Shown one piece after another: positions 49,133 to 58,397 of a DNA stretch of 64,000 bases (its first letter is position 1; each line of letters starts with the position of its first letter). The notes beneath the pieces were generated by a model. That model did no database searches. It was not told where the DNA came from and was given only the letters and a program-made list of their open reading frames with translations. This DNA is from Ardenticatenaceae bacterium (GTDB lineage Bacteria > Chloroflexota > Anaerolineae > Promineifilales > Promineifilaceae), in assembly GCA_020634375.1 (NCBI GenBank), contig JACKBX010000004.1, positions 492,035 through 556,034 of the forward strand, in the 5' to 3' direction. Made by a program: the position numbers and the translations under genes.

Positions 49133-50125
49133 GGTCGTGACAACAGGCAGATAAACTTGACTCCCTGACGGCCATAAAGACAGCCCTTCCAGAAAAGTCT
49201 TTACAACGGCCGTTGGCCTATCTCCCGCTGTGCCAAAATCCGCAACCAATGAGTGATGTGTTTCGTCATCAAAATGAGACCAGGCCACCGTATGCCCCAG
49301 GTCAGCGAGGAGGTTGGCATAGCGCTCTGTTGTCTGATAGGCGATATAGCCCTTTGTGCCCACTACGGCGGATGGGTCGGCGGAGATGAGTAAGGTGGGA
49401 GGCATATCGGCAGTTGGGGCGTAGCTGGACGGCGAACCGACGCGCTGCTCGGCCTCCGTCGCGCCAAACAAAAACTCAATCAGGGGAATATTGTCTGCCA
49501 ATTCGCTGCCTTGCATCAACTGCAAAGCGTAAGGCACGTCATACGCATGAACGTCAAACGACATGGCCGCTGCTAGATCATCATGCGCGAGTCCGGCAAG
49601 TTGCAGATAGCGTTCATCGGCTGCCAGCAGCGCCACCAGATGCGCGCCGGAGGAGTAACCCAATAAGACCATTCCCGGTTCGGTGACGCCGTAGGCCGCG
49701 CCATTTTCATCCAGCCAGGCCAGCGCGTAGGCGATGTCTGTGACCTGTTCGGCATAGGTTACTTCACGCGGTTCCTCGGAACTTGCCAGGCGGAAATTGG
49801 GCGCAGCCACGACAAATCCCCGGTCAACAAACCAATTCACCAAATCCATCGTACTCCGCAGATTGCCCTTGTCGCCCCCAATCCAACTGCCGCCGTGAAC
49901 GAAGACCAGCAGGCGTTTGGGCGCCCCGTCAGGTTTGTAATAAATGTCGAGTTGGGACAATGCCGGGTCGCCTCCTGCCGGCGGCGGGTAGGGAATGTCA
50001 AACTCCTCAACAATTTCAGCAGAGGGTTCCACATTTCCTGGTTTAGATTGAACTTGCGACACGCCATGACAGGCCACGATACAGGTTAACAGGATGCAGA
50101 CAGTTAGCCAGAAGGGTTTATTCAT
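49118..50125 (-). CDS. Alpha/beta-hydrolase esterase, lipoprotein-like
   Basis: 335 residues from the third of three consecutive ATG codons (50131, 50128, 50125); GAGGAG precedes them. The signal ends at CIVAC. The domain has the oxyanion loop VHGGSWIGGDKGN, the nucleophile GYSSGA, and His in DETHHSLVAD, placing it with BD-FAE/carboxylesterase-type enzymes that cut ester bonds of small substrates. It would act outside the membrane. It is last in a run of four minus-strand genes headed by a MerR-type regulator. Confidence 0.85.
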   Translation of the reverse strand: MNKPFWLTVCILLTCIVACHGVSQVQSKPGNVEPSAEIVEEFDIPYPPPAGGDPALSQLDIYYKPDGAPKRLLVFVHGGSWIGGDKGNLRSTMDLVNWFVDRGFVVAAPNFRLASSEEPREVTYAEQVTDIAYALAWLDENGAAYGVTEPGMVLLGYSSGAHLVALLAADERYLQLAGLAHDDLAAAMSFDVHAYDVPYALQLMQGSELADNIPLIEFLFGATEAEQRVGSPSSYAPTADMPPTLLISADPSAVVGTKGYIAYQTTERYANLLADLGHTVAWSHFDDETHHSLVADFGTAGDRPTAVVKTFLEGLSLWPSGSQVYLPVVTTEKRP

Positions 50126-50311
50126 CATCATATCTCCTCGAAAATAGTAAGTGCGAGAGCATGAGCCAGCGCTTTGTCTCGCTTTCGTTAGTAGAGTGTA
50201 TGACTTGTTGATCGGAGGAGTGTTAGGAGGATGTAAAAGGATTGTAATTTTTTACTGGTTGGGTAACGGCCGTTTGCTTTGTGGTAAATCTTCTTCATAC
50301 CCGACAAATCC

Positions 50312-51049
50312 CTACCCCTCTTGCAGCAAAATCTCAGCCACCGCTTCCGGTTCGGTCAGCATGGCGTCATGCCCCGTTTCAATATCGTACACCGGCCAGC
50401 CCAGCCCGCGTGCCTTATCTGCCAGCCACGCCAGGTAGGGAAACTGAGTGCATTGAATGTGGACGCTGGGAATGGCACGCACGGCCGTCATGTCATGAAT
50501 TTGCACTTTTTCGGCAAAAGTTGCTACCGGTTTGTACACCAGCCGCGCTTGCAGCCAGGCGACCATCTCCGGGTCGGCATCTTTGCCCAAATAACCCGCC
50601 GCATCGCCTGGCGGCAGCAGCCAGACTTCATCTGCGCCGTCCGATTTGCTTTGCCCCTGTGCGTTCACCAGTCCGGCACGCATCCCTGCCTCCGATGCTG
50701 GCCCCATGATGTCGAAAAGGGATTGGTTATTTTCAGGGATGAAAGCATCGAGGTAAACCAGCTTTTTAATCCGCCCCGGCAGCAAGTCGGCCGCGCCGGT
50801 GATGACAAAACCGGAGTAGCTGTGGCCGACGAGGACCACATCCGTCAAATCGTGGTCTTCAATCAGGCGCACAATGTCTTGAATATGGGTGTTCAGACCC
50901 ACTTCCGGCCCGCCCGGATTTTCGATGGATTCCATGCCGGACAGGGTGGGCGCGTAAACGGCAGCACCGTTGTCCGCCAAAATCTTTTCTACTTTGTACC
51001 ACGCTTCGCCGGTATGCCAGGAACCGTGAATGAGAATATAGGTTGTCAT
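50312..51049 (-). CDS. Alpha/beta-fold hydrolase, esterase/MenH-like
   Basis: 245 residues. YILIHGSWHTGEAW, the nucleophile VGHSYSGFVITG and the terminal His in ETGHDAMLTEP give the catalytic set, as in plant methyl-salicylate esterases and related bacterial enzymes. No signal is seen, so cytoplasmic. AAGGAG five bases before the ATG at 51049 settles the start. It lies in one direction with the MerR regulator and the YCII-like lipoprotein, suggesting a detoxification or small-molecule group. Confidence 0.87.
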   Translation of the reverse strand: MTTYILIHGSWHTGEAWYKVEKILADNGAAVYAPTLSGMESIENPGGPEVGLNTHIQDIVRLIEDHDLTDVVLVGHSYSGFVITGAADLLPGRIKKLVYLDAFIPENNQSLFDIMGPASEAGMRAGLVNAQGQSKSDGADEVWLLPPGDAAGYLGKDADPEMVAWLQARLVYKPVATFAEKVQIHDMTAVRAIPSVHIQCTQFPYLAWLADKARGLGWPVYDIETGHDAMLTEPEAVAEILLQEG

Positions 51050-51107
51050 GATAACTCCTTTTAGGATGGGGAGACTGGAGACTGACAAATCTCCAGTCTC
51101 CAATTTC

Positions 51108-51593
51108 TTAATTTGTATTTACAGACGCATCAAAGACGACGAACCAGGGGGTAACGGCCGTTGCAAATAACCCATCCACCACACCAGGATCATGCGCCAG
51201 AATAGCATCCACTTCGGCCGCATCGGTAACGGCAATCACATACAAGCCCCGGTCTTCGTTGGCGACGGGGCCGCCAAGCACGAGACGGCCGTCTGCCAAT
51301 AATCCTTGCATGTACTCCGTATGCGCGGCGATGTCTTGCTCCAACAGCGATTTGCCATCCGCCCAGTTTTTGCCGGGCGTGTAGCTGAGAAGGTAATGGT
51401 TGATGGTGAAGGCGGGTTCTGCGCTCACTTCTTCCGGTACGGCCGTTACTGTGGGCACGGCCGTTGGCGCAGGTTCCGGCGTATCAGTCGGTGCGGGCGC
51501 TTCGGCTGCGGGTTGTTGACTGCCGCAAGCAGCCAGGAATAATAAGGGCATGAGGGCGAGCGGCATCAACCGCTGCCAGGTTAGCGTTTTCAT
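51108..51593 (-). CDS. Lipoprotein with YCII-like domain
   Basis: 161 residues. Lipobox LLFLAAC (Cys23), Ala/Thr/Pro linker to about 60, then a YCII-type domain: NHYLLSYTPGKNW, HTEYMQGLLADGRLVLGGPVANEDRGLYVIAVTDAAEVDAILAHDP. YCII-like folds have a His/Asp pair and are often joined to other catalytic functions; most are cytoplasmic, so a secreted, lipid-anchored copy is unusual. AGGAG lies before the ATG. Confidence 0.85.
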   Translation of the reverse strand: MKTLTWQRLMPLALMPLLFLAACGSQQPAAEAPAPTDTPEPAPTAVPTVTAVPEEVSAEPAFTINHYLLSYTPGKNWADGKSLLEQDIAAHTEYMQGLLADGRLVLGGPVANEDRGLYVIAVTDAAEVDAILAHDPGVVDGLFATAVTPWFVVFDASVNTN

Positions 51594-51691
51594 TTGGTTA
51601 TTTCTCCTAAAATTTTGAATTGGGATGAATTGTTGGCGGGTAACGGCCGTTTTCCAATCGGGCCCTGATCAGAAAATGACGTTACCGGCTC

Positions 51692-52549
51692 TTAATCTGG
51701 CGGTACAAACAGGTCAGGTTGGACGGACATAACAGGGAATTGAATTTCCGTCACCATTTCGACGATATTGCCCCCGCGCGGCGGCGCGATGAGTACCTCG
51801 CGGCCCGGCCCGGCAATCTGGTAACCGTTGTCTTCCATCCACAGGCCAATCGCGCCGTAGCTTTGGTAGTTATTTTCAAAGCCGCCATTGCGAATGACGG
51901 TCGCCATTGTCTCTGCGCCGGGCAGCGTTCGCACCTGCATCTGGCGTTCGCTGGGCAGGGTGATGGTGAGGTCGGCCGTTCTGTGCAACTGATAGCCCAT
52001 TTCCACGTCTACCTGATCATCTTCCAACGTGTCGGAGTGGATGACGGCCGTAAAATACCCCAACAACGCATCGTCCACCCGCGCCGGTAAGGTCTGCGCC
52101 ATCTCCCCCATGATGTCAAACCCGGCTTCCAAAGCGGGCAATGTGAGGCGGAGAGAGAGAAACGGCCGTTCCGGCACAGCCTTCACCACCACATCAACTA
52201 TGGGCGAGTCCTCCAGTTCCATCTGCTGCAAACGGGATTCCACATGCAGCAGCCGCATCGCCTCTTCCTGCAAAGATTGCTCGATTTGCGCCTTACGCAG
52301 CGCCAACATGCCGCGAATCTCGTCGGCGGACACGTCGCCATCCACCATGCGCCGGATTTGCTCCAGCGACAGCCCCAATTCCTTCAACGCCAGGATGCGG
52401 TGCAGCCGGGGCAGTTGGTGGGCGCTGTAATAACGGTAGCCGGTGAAATCATCTACGACGGCCGGTTTCAGCAAATCAATCCGGTCATAATAACGCAGCA
52501 GGCTGCCGGGAACCTGGGCTATTTTGGAGAACTCACCAATTTTGAACAT
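51692..52549 (-). CDS. MerR-family regulator with GyrI-like effector domain
   Basis: 285 residues. The N-terminal winged helix is KIGEFSKIAQVPGSLLRYYDRIDLLKPA, then the second helix pair TGYRYYSAHQLPRLHRILALKELGLSLEQI, a coiled-coil (about 85-115), and a GyrI/BmrR-like ligand domain (about 125-280). BmrR-type members activate efflux or detoxification genes on binding hydrophobic cations. GAGG stands five bases before the ATG at 52549; a GTG two codons earlier overlaps that site. It probably controls the three genes downstream. Confidence 0.92.
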   Translation of the reverse strand: MFKIGEFSKIAQVPGSLLRYYDRIDLLKPAVVDDFTGYRYYSAHQLPRLHRILALKELGLSLEQIRRMVDGDVSADEIRGMLALRKAQIEQSLQEEAMRLLHVESRLQQMELEDSPIVDVVVKAVPERPFLSLRLTLPALEAGFDIMGEMAQTLPARVDDALLGYFTAVIHSDTLEDDQVDVEMGYQLHRTADLTITLPSERQMQVRTLPGAETMATVIRNGGFENNYQSYGAIGLWMEDNGYQIAGPGREVLIAPPRGGNIVEMVTEIQFPVMSVQPDLFVPPD

Positions 52550-52788
52550 CGTCACCTCACTGTTCTGTACTCACGATGATAAGTATAAACCTTGAAGCGA
52601 CTTCAAAGTCAAGGAGAAATTTTTATCACAATTCAACCATACTTCTCAAAGAATATGGTCCAATCGTCGAATAGACCATTTGAAACCCAGCCGGGGAAGG
52701 CTCTTTAGGCGAGATAGGGTTCCGCGCCCCTACGGTCGCCTACAAGATATAAGAAATGCGCATCGCCAGGCAAGCCAGACCCGCCAGC

Positions 52789-52977
52789 AACCTGGACGAG
52801 AACACCGTCCACCTGGACGGAGCTTCGGTCTACCTGGACGAACCTTCCGTCCACCCGGACGGAGCTTCGGTCTACCTGGATGATGCTTTCATCCACCTGG
52901 ACGGAGCTTCGGTCTACCTGGACGGCGCTTCCGTCCACCTGGACGAGGCTTTGGTCTATATGTGCAGTGCTTCTGTC
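52789..52977. repeat. Nine 21-bp tandem repeats, open in several frames
   Basis: Units such as CACCTGGACGGAGCTTCGGTC alternate CAC- and TAC-starts, giving a 42-bp super-period. Reading frames are open on both strands: plus 52756-53220 would encode GASVYLD heptads, plus 52680-52883 an RSFGLPG type, and minus 52705-53031 SSVQVDG heptads. None has a ribosome site; the minus frame begins with TTG four bases behind the stop of the lipoprotein gene. The rest of 52560-53034 holds a short GC-rich stretch (GCGCCCCTACGGTCGCC at 52721-52737) and nothing else that I recognise. Confidence 0.85.
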
Positions 52978-53034
52978 CAGGTAGACCAATGGCCGGTCTT
53001 TATCTCTTTGATAAGACTTAACTACTTTCAATTA

Positions 53035-53808
53035 TTATGGTTCTTCATTGAAGATGACGTAATTGTGGCCATCCCAACCCAGGGTTATTGTTTTCTGTCG
53101 ATCCAAAATAACCTCGCTGTTATCTTCAAGATGGATTGGCGAACTATCAATCACCACGATTTCTTGAAGCTGGTCTTGGTTAATATCCTGGATGTAATAT
53201 TCCCAGCCTGTCGTGGTTAAGGTATCCAAGGCGAACTTATCCCCCGAAAGATTAATCAAAGATGTAAAACCTTCTCCGTTCCATTCCAGAATTTGCAATG
53301 TATGGAGATAAAGTCTTCCATAAAAAGACAAAAATAATTCGGGACGACCATTACCATTTAGATCATCGATAAATTCAATGATCGGGCCATTTTCATGTGG
53401 CAGCACTTCTAAAATAGTCTCAAAATCACCATTCTTACACCCAAGTACGAAAACCGCATAGGTATCTCGCCAAGCAAATTCTTCTATACCATCCCCTGTT
53501 AGATCGATGAAATATCCCCCAAATCCCTCCTCAAGGTATTCGAATGTTCCTCCCATGTTGAAGTAGCGTAAGACATCCTCATAATACGGCCCGATATTAC
53601 AGTCACCATTCGTATCACAGGTAGGAAACCACGGCATGAGCTTCGGGTTTTCTGGGGGACATTGGGTTTCTGATGTAGGAAGAAATGTTGAAGCGAGTCG
53701 TTCGACGGTTGGCTCTGCATCTATTGAAATATCAGCAGATTGTCTAATAGCGCATGCTGTTATGCCTATGCCTATGCCTAGCACGCAAAAGCTAAAAAAA
53801 TATCTCAT
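53035..53808 (-). CDS. Lipoprotein with FG-GAP-like Ca-binding repeats
   Basis: 257 residues. The lipobox is ITAC near residue 19. Three Asp-rich loops of VCBS/FG-GAP or EF-hand-like type are visible: IDLTGDGIEEFAW, IDDLNGNGRPELFLS and IQDINQDQLQEIVVI, each followed by a beta strand, as in integrin-like propeller blades that bind calcium. It would sit on the outer membrane face. AT-rich codon use compared with its neighbours, and no ACGGCCGT octamer inside, suggests a more recent arrival; this is inference. Confidence 0.7.
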   Translation of the reverse strand: MRYFFSFCVLGIGIGITACAIRQSADISIDAEPTVERLASTFLPTSETQCPPENPKLMPWFPTCDTNGDCNIGPYYEDVLRYFNMGGTFEYLEEGFGGYFIDLTGDGIEEFAWRDTYAVFVLGCKNGDFETILEVLPHENGPIIEFIDDLNGNGRPELFLSFYGRLYLHTLQILEWNGEGFTSLINLSGDKFALDTLTTTGWEYYIQDINQDQLQEIVVIDSSPIHLEDNSEVILDRQKTITLGWDGHNYVIFNEEP

Positions 53809-53895
53809 AAAACCACACCCTGTTGTATATCCTTCACAAGCTTATGTGAGGTTTACCCGAATTGAAGAGCATAAAGTCATAAGCTCAAAATCTGT

Positions 53896-53927
53896 ACAAA
53901 AAAGTGCAGAACCTTAAGGTTCTGCAC
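53896..53927 (-). terminator. Terminator of metH
   Basis: On the minus strand, the 24-base perfect palindrome GTGCAGAACCTTAAGGTTCTGCAC (53927-53904) is followed by a run of T. It lies 55 bases after the metH stop. Confidence 0.75.
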
Positions 53928-53981
53928 CTGTTGTCCCCTCCCTTTACTTGGGAGGAATAGGTTGTGGGGAAAGGCCCCTCA

Positions 53982-56900
53982 TCACTCCGCCTCATACCCC
54001 AACACCGTCGCCAGCCAGGATTCCGCCGTAGCTACACCCCACCCCTTCCTCTGTGCATAATCCGCCACCTGGTCGCGGTCAATGCGGCCCAGGCCAAAGT
54101 AGCGGGCCTCCGGGTGCGCAAAATAGTAGCCGCTCACCGAAGCCGCCGGCCGCATGGCAAACGTCTCCGTCAGCGACATACCGATACAGTTCGTGGCATC
54201 CAGCAGGCGGAAAATCATCTCCTTCTCCGTATGGTCGGGGCAGGCCGGATAGCCTGGCGCGGGGCGAATGCCCCGGTACTTCTCGGCAATCAGCTCATCA
54301 TTGCCCAGCGTCTCGTCAGGCGCATAGCCCCAGAACTCGCGGCGCACCCGTTGGTGCATCTGCTCCGCAAACGCTTCCGCCAACCGGTCGGCCAGCGCCT
54401 TCAGCAGGATGGCGTGATAATCGTCATGCGCTGCCTCAAACTCGGCCAGCTTGCGCTCAATGCCGATCCCCGCCGTCACCGCAAACAGGCCGATGTAATC
54501 GGTCAGCCCGCTTTCCTGCGGCGCGATGTAATCCGCCAGCGAGCGATTGGGTCGTCCCGGCGGCCGTTCCATCTGCTGCCGTAAGAAATACAACCGTTCT
54601 TCTGCCTTTGTGTTAAGGAGAACCACATCATCCCCCACACTGTTCGCCGGGAAAAAGCCAATCGCGGCGCGGGCCGTCAGCCATTTTTCGGCGACGAGTT
54701 GCTCCAGCATGGCCTGCGCGTCGTCGTAAAGCTGGCGGGCGGTCTCGCCAATCGTCTCATCTTGCAAAATGTTTGGGAACTTGCCCGCCAATTCCCAGGC
54801 GCGGAAGAAAGGCGTCCAGTCAATGAAGTCGCGCAGCGCGGCGAGGTCGTACTCCTCAAAAATGCGCGTGCCGGTGAACGAGGGAACGGGCGGCGTGTAG
54901 CTGGCCCAGTCGAGTTTGGCATGGTTGGATTGGGCGGTGGGGTACGGCCGTAACCTCACCCTCTCCTGCCTCCCCGCATGTTTCTCGCGGATGATCGCAT
55001 ACTCGGCGGCAATCTCAGCGGCAAAGCCATCGCGCCCGCCCAGCAAGTTGGCGGCCACGCCCACCGCCCGCGAAGCATCCACCACATGGATGACCGGGGC
55101 GTTGTGGTAGTTGGGGGCGATTTTAACGGCCGTATGCACCTTCGAAGTCGTCGCCCCACCCACCATCAGCGGCAGGCGCATCCCCGACCGCTGCATTTCG
55201 GCGGCAACATGGCGCATCTCCTCCAGCGACGGCGTAATCAGCCCGCTGAGGCCGATGATGTCCACCTGCTCGCGCCGCGCCGTCTCCAAAATCTGGTTCA
55301 CCGGAACCATCACGCCCAGGTCAATCACCTCATAGCCATTGCATTGCAGCACCACGCCGACAATATTTTTGCCGATGTCATGTACATCCCCCTTCACCGT
55401 CGCCATCAAAATTTTACCGGCAGAATGGCTTTCGCCGGCGGCCTCCTGTTCCGCTTCCAAAAAGGGAACGAGGTAAGCGACGGCCTGCTTCATCACGCGG
55501 GCGCTCTTCACCACCTGCGGCAAGAACATTTTGCCCTCGCCAAACAGGTCGCCGACGATGTTCATGCCGTCCATCAGCGGCCCTTCGATCACGTCCAGCG
55601 TTTGCGCCGCCGCCTGCCGCGCCGCTTCGGTGTCCTCCACAATGTAGGCGTTGATGCCCTTCACCAGGGCATAGGTCAGGCGCTCGTTGACCGGCTTTTC
55701 GCGCCAGGCCAGGTCTTCTTTTTTCTCTTTCGCCTGCCCGCGCACCGATTCTGCCAGCTCTACCAACTGCTCGGTGGCGTCGCTGCGGCGGTTGAAGAGT
55801 ACGTCTTCAATCGCTGCCAGCAGGCGCGGCGGGATTTCTTCGTACAGCCCCAACTGCCCGGCGTTGACAATCGCCATGTCCAGCCCCGCTTTGATGGCGT
55901 GATAGAGGAAGGCGGCATGCATCGCTTCGCGCACGCCGTCGTTGCCACGAAAGGAGAAGGAAAGGTTGCTGACGCCGCCGCTGACGAGGGCGTGGGGTAA
56001 ATGGGCTTTGATCCAGCGCACGGCCTCGATGTAGGCCAGGGCGTATTCGTTGTGTTCTTCGATGCCGGTGGCAACGGCGAAGATGTTGGGGTCAAAGATG
56101 ATGTCTTCTGGCGGGAACCCGGCCTGGGTGGTGAGGAGATGGTAGGCGCGTTGGGATACGGCCGTTTTCCTCCCCAACGTATCCGCCTGACCCTGCTCAT
56201 CAAAAGCCATCACCACCACCGCCGCGCCATAGCGCCGCGCCAGCTTCGCATGGTGCAAAAACACCGCTTCGCCTTCCTTCATGCTGATGGAATTGACGAT
56301 GGATTTGCCCTGCACGCACTTCAACCCCGCTTCGATCACCTCCCAGCGCGAGGAGTCAATCATCACCGGCACGCGGGCAATGTCCGGCTCGGCGGCAATC
56401 AGGTTGAGGAAGCGCACCATCGCCGCTTCCGAGTCCAGCATCCCTTCGTCCATGTTGATGTCAATGATTTGCGCCCCATTTTCCACCTGCTGCCGCGCCA
56501 CGCTCAACGCCTCGTCATACTTTTCTTCGCGGATGAGGCGGGCAAAGCGGCGCGACCCGGTGACGTTGGTGCGCTCGCCGATGTTTACAAAGTTCAATTC
56601 GCGGCTGATGTTCAGCGGTTCCAGCCCGCTGAGGCGCATTTGCGGCGGCAGTTCGGGGATGGGGCGCGGCGGCACTTCCGCCACCCCCTGTGCAAAGGCG
56701 GCGATGTGCGCCGGGGTTGTGCCGCAGCAGCCGCCGACCACATTCACAAACCCGCTCTCGGCAAAATCGCGCAAAATGCCCTGCATGTATTCCGGCGTGT
56801 CATCGTAGCCGCCAAACTCGTTGGGCAGCCCGGCGTTGGGATAAATGCTGACATAGGTGTCGGCGATTTTGCTGAGGACGCCGATGTATTCGCGGAATGC

Positions 56901-57671
56901 CTCCGCGCCCAGGGCGCAGTTCAACCCCACAATGAGGGGGTTGGCGTGGCGGATGGAGTTCCAAAAGGCTTCGGTGGTTTGCCCGGAGAGGGTACGGCCG
57001 CTTGCATCGGTAATGGTGCCGGAAATCATCAGTGGCCGTTCCCGACCCTGCTCTTCAAACATGGATTGAATGCCAAAAATGGCCGCCTTCGCATTCAGCG
57101 TGTCAAAAATGGTCTCCACCAGCAGAATGTCTGCGCCGCCGTCCATCAAACCGCGTGCGGCTTCGGCGTAGGCGGCGGCCACCTCATCAAAGCTGACGGC
57201 GCGGTAGCCGGGATCATTCACATCGGGGGAGAGGGAGAGGGTGCGGTTGGTGGGGCCGAGGGAACCGGCGACGAAACGGGGGCGGTCAATTGTCAATGGT
57301 GGATGGTTAATGGTGAATTGTGAAATGGCTTCGCGGGCGAGTTTGGCGGCTTCGTAGTTCATCTCGTAGGCCAGGCTTTGCATTCCGTAGTCGGCCTGGG
57401 AGATGGCGTTGGCGTTGAAGGTGTTGGTTTCGATGATGTCGGCGCCCGCTTCGAGGTAGGCGGTGTGGATGGCTTTGATGATGTCGGGTTGGGTGAGGCT
57501 GAGGAGGTCGTTGTTGCCGCGTAGGTCTTGCGGCCAGTCGGCGAAGCGCGTGCCGCGAAAACCGGCTTCATCAAGCTGGTAGGTTTGGATGAGGGACCCC
57601 ATTGCGCCGTCGAGGACAAGGATGCGTTGTTGCAGTTGTTGTTTGAGCAGGTCTGTGCGTGTCATGTTCAT
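53982..57671 (-). CDS. metH: Cobalamin-dependent methionine synthase
   Basis: 1229 residues, the complete four-module enzyme. The homocysteine domain has zinc Cys residues in GLNCALGAE and VVGGCCGTTPAH. The pterin domain (about 345-620) has NIGERTNVTGSRRFA. The cobalamin domain holds DVHDIGKNIVGVVL with the Co-binding His. The activation domain ends with RPAASVSGYYFAHPEARYFGLG, which binds S-adenosylmethionine. It methylates homocysteine using methyltetrahydrofolate. Residues about 115-129 (ISQFTINHPPLTIDR) are written by a GTCAATN repeat tract. GGGAG precedes two in-frame ATG codons, at 57671 and 57665; the second has the better spacing. Confidence 0.97.
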   Translation of the reverse strand: MNMTRTDLLKQQLQQRILVLDGAMGSLIQTYQLDEAGFRGTRFADWPQDLRGNNDLLSLTQPDIIKAIHTAYLEAGADIIETNTFNANAISQADYGMQSLAYEMNYEAAKLAREAISQFTINHPPLTIDRPRFVAGSLGPTNRTLSLSPDVNDPGYRAVSFDEVAAAYAEAARGLMDGGADILLVETIFDTLNAKAAIFGIQSMFEEQGRERPLMISGTITDASGRTLSGQTTEAFWNSIRHANPLIVGLNCALGAEAFREYIGVLSKIADTYVSIYPNAGLPNEFGGYDDTPEYMQGILRDFAESGFVNVVGGCCGTTPAHIAAFAQGVAEVPPRPIPELPPQMRLSGLEPLNISRELNFVNIGERTNVTGSRRFARLIREEKYDEALSVARQQVENGAQIIDINMDEGMLDSEAAMVRFLNLIAAEPDIARVPVMIDSSRWEVIEAGLKCVQGKSIVNSISMKEGEAVFLHHAKLARRYGAAVVVMAFDEQGQADTLGRKTAVSQRAYHLLTTQAGFPPEDIIFDPNIFAVATGIEEHNEYALAYIEAVRWIKAHLPHALVSGGVSNLSFSFRGNDGVREAMHAAFLYHAIKAGLDMAIVNAGQLGLYEEIPPRLLAAIEDVLFNRRSDATEQLVELAESVRGQAKEKKEDLAWREKPVNERLTYALVKGINAYIVEDTEAARQAAAQTLDVIEGPLMDGMNIVGDLFGEGKMFLPQVVKSARVMKQAVAYLVPFLEAEQEAAGESHSAGKILMATVKGDVHDIGKNIVGVVLQCNGYEVIDLGVMVPVNQILETARREQVDIIGLSGLITPSLEEMRHVAAEMQRSGMRLPLMVGGATTSKVHTAVKIAPNYHNAPVIHVVDASRAVGVAANLLGGRDGFAAEIAAEYAIIREKHAGRQERVRLRPYPTAQSNHAKLDWASYTPPVPSFTGTRIFEEYDLAALRDFIDWTPFFRAWELAGKFPNILQDETIGETARQLYDDAQAMLEQLVAEKWLTARAAIGFFPANSVGDDVVLLNTKAEERLYFLRQQMERPPGRPNRSLADYIAPQESGLTDYIGLFAVTAGIGIERKLAEFEAAHDDYHAILLKALADRLAEAFAEQMHQRVRREFWGYAPDETLGNDELIAEKYRGIRPAPGYPACPDHTEKEMIFRLLDATNCIGMSLTETFAMRPAASVSGYYFAHPEARYFGLGRIDRDQVADYAQRKGWGVATAESWLATVLGYEAE
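57285..57327. repeat. GTCAATN-type tract inside metH
   Basis: GGTCAATTGTCAATGGT and GGTTAATGGTGAATTGTGAA-like units encode residues 115-129 of MetH in frame, in a surface linker of the homocysteine domain. Confidence 0.65.
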
Positions 57672-57699
57672 TCACTCCCTATAGGGAAAGATAAAATCG

Positions 57700-57720
57700 G
57701 GACGAGCCAGCAGCTCGTCC
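57700..57720 (-). promoter_or_regulatory. Hairpin in metH leader
   Basis: GGACGAGC and GCTCGTCC form a perfect 8-bp stem with a 5-base loop, followed on the minus strand by CGATTTTATCTTT. It may be a weak terminator of the DUF4259 gene or a leader attenuator of metH. It does not fit the SAM, SAH or cobalamin riboswitches as I know them. Confidence 0.4.
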
Positions 57721-57774
57721 ACGAATGGGTGATTGTCTGATTTGTGGCAAGTGTATAAGGCGGGAAATGGGCTG

Positions 57775-58209
57775 TCAAATGGGTGAATCAATGGTTTGGG
57801 TGGGGATTTGACTGAGGCGGTGCAGGAGGTCGGAAACGGCCGTATGCCATGCCTCTGTCTCATCCGTATCATCCCATAATTCCTGCAATTCGGAGTGGGA
57901 TTGGACACGGGCGGTCGCTTTGCGGGCCATGACCACATAGTCAGGTTTGAGCGTGATGGGGCTGTTTTCATCCAACCAGTCTTGTAGGTCTTCAGGGATG
58001 TTTGTAGCGGGGAAACCTCCGGCAGCGGCCACACATTCGGCGGCAGCTAATGCTTCACTGGCCTCAACTACATCCAGATAATCAACATCGGTGAGGTGCG
58101 CAACGCCAGCCAGGGTGCGATCAATGAGGCGGAAGTCATTTTCGCCAAAATCAAAAAGCCAGTCCAAAGCCATATCATTCTCGAAACTGCCGACGCCCCA
58201 GGTGCCCAT
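57775..58209 (-). CDS. DUF4259 family protein
   Basis: 144 residues. MGTWGVGSFENDMALDWLFDF is the trademark start of DUF4259 proteins, which are small, acidic and of unknown function. AGGAG eight bases before the ATG at 58209 is decisive. The gene lies ahead of metH on the same strand with a hairpin between them. A cytoplasmic location is inferred from the lack of a signal or membrane segment. Confidence 0.88.
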   Translation of the reverse strand: MGTWGVGSFENDMALDWLFDFGENDFRLIDRTLAGVAHLTDVDYLDVVEASEALAAAECVAAAGGFPATNIPEDLQDWLDENSPITLKPDYVVMARKATARVQSHSELQELWDDTDETEAWHTAVSDLLHRLSQIPTQTIDSPI

Positions 58210-58397
58210 GTTGCACTCCTTTGCCCGATCCAATCATGTATTTGATGCTGTTGGGGATGAAATATTGAAGGTAAGCGCCCACATCATAACGATGAAACGC
58301 TAAATTCGTCAAGAGTTGCTATAATGGCAATAAAGTTGCCTATCAATGATTCATTTGTAATTGTTAGAACAGATATGGCAGTAGAAGAATTTACCCC

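Noticed and set aside
52756..53220. 154-codon plus-strand frame through the 21-bp repeats
   Set aside because: Its second half is antisense to the lipoprotein gene at 53035-53808, and there is no ribosome site; treated as a by-product of the repeat.
57672..57775. SAM, SAH or cobalamin riboswitch before metH
   Set aside because: The gap is about 100 bases and contains only one 8-bp hairpin; the conserved cores of these riboswitches were not recognised.
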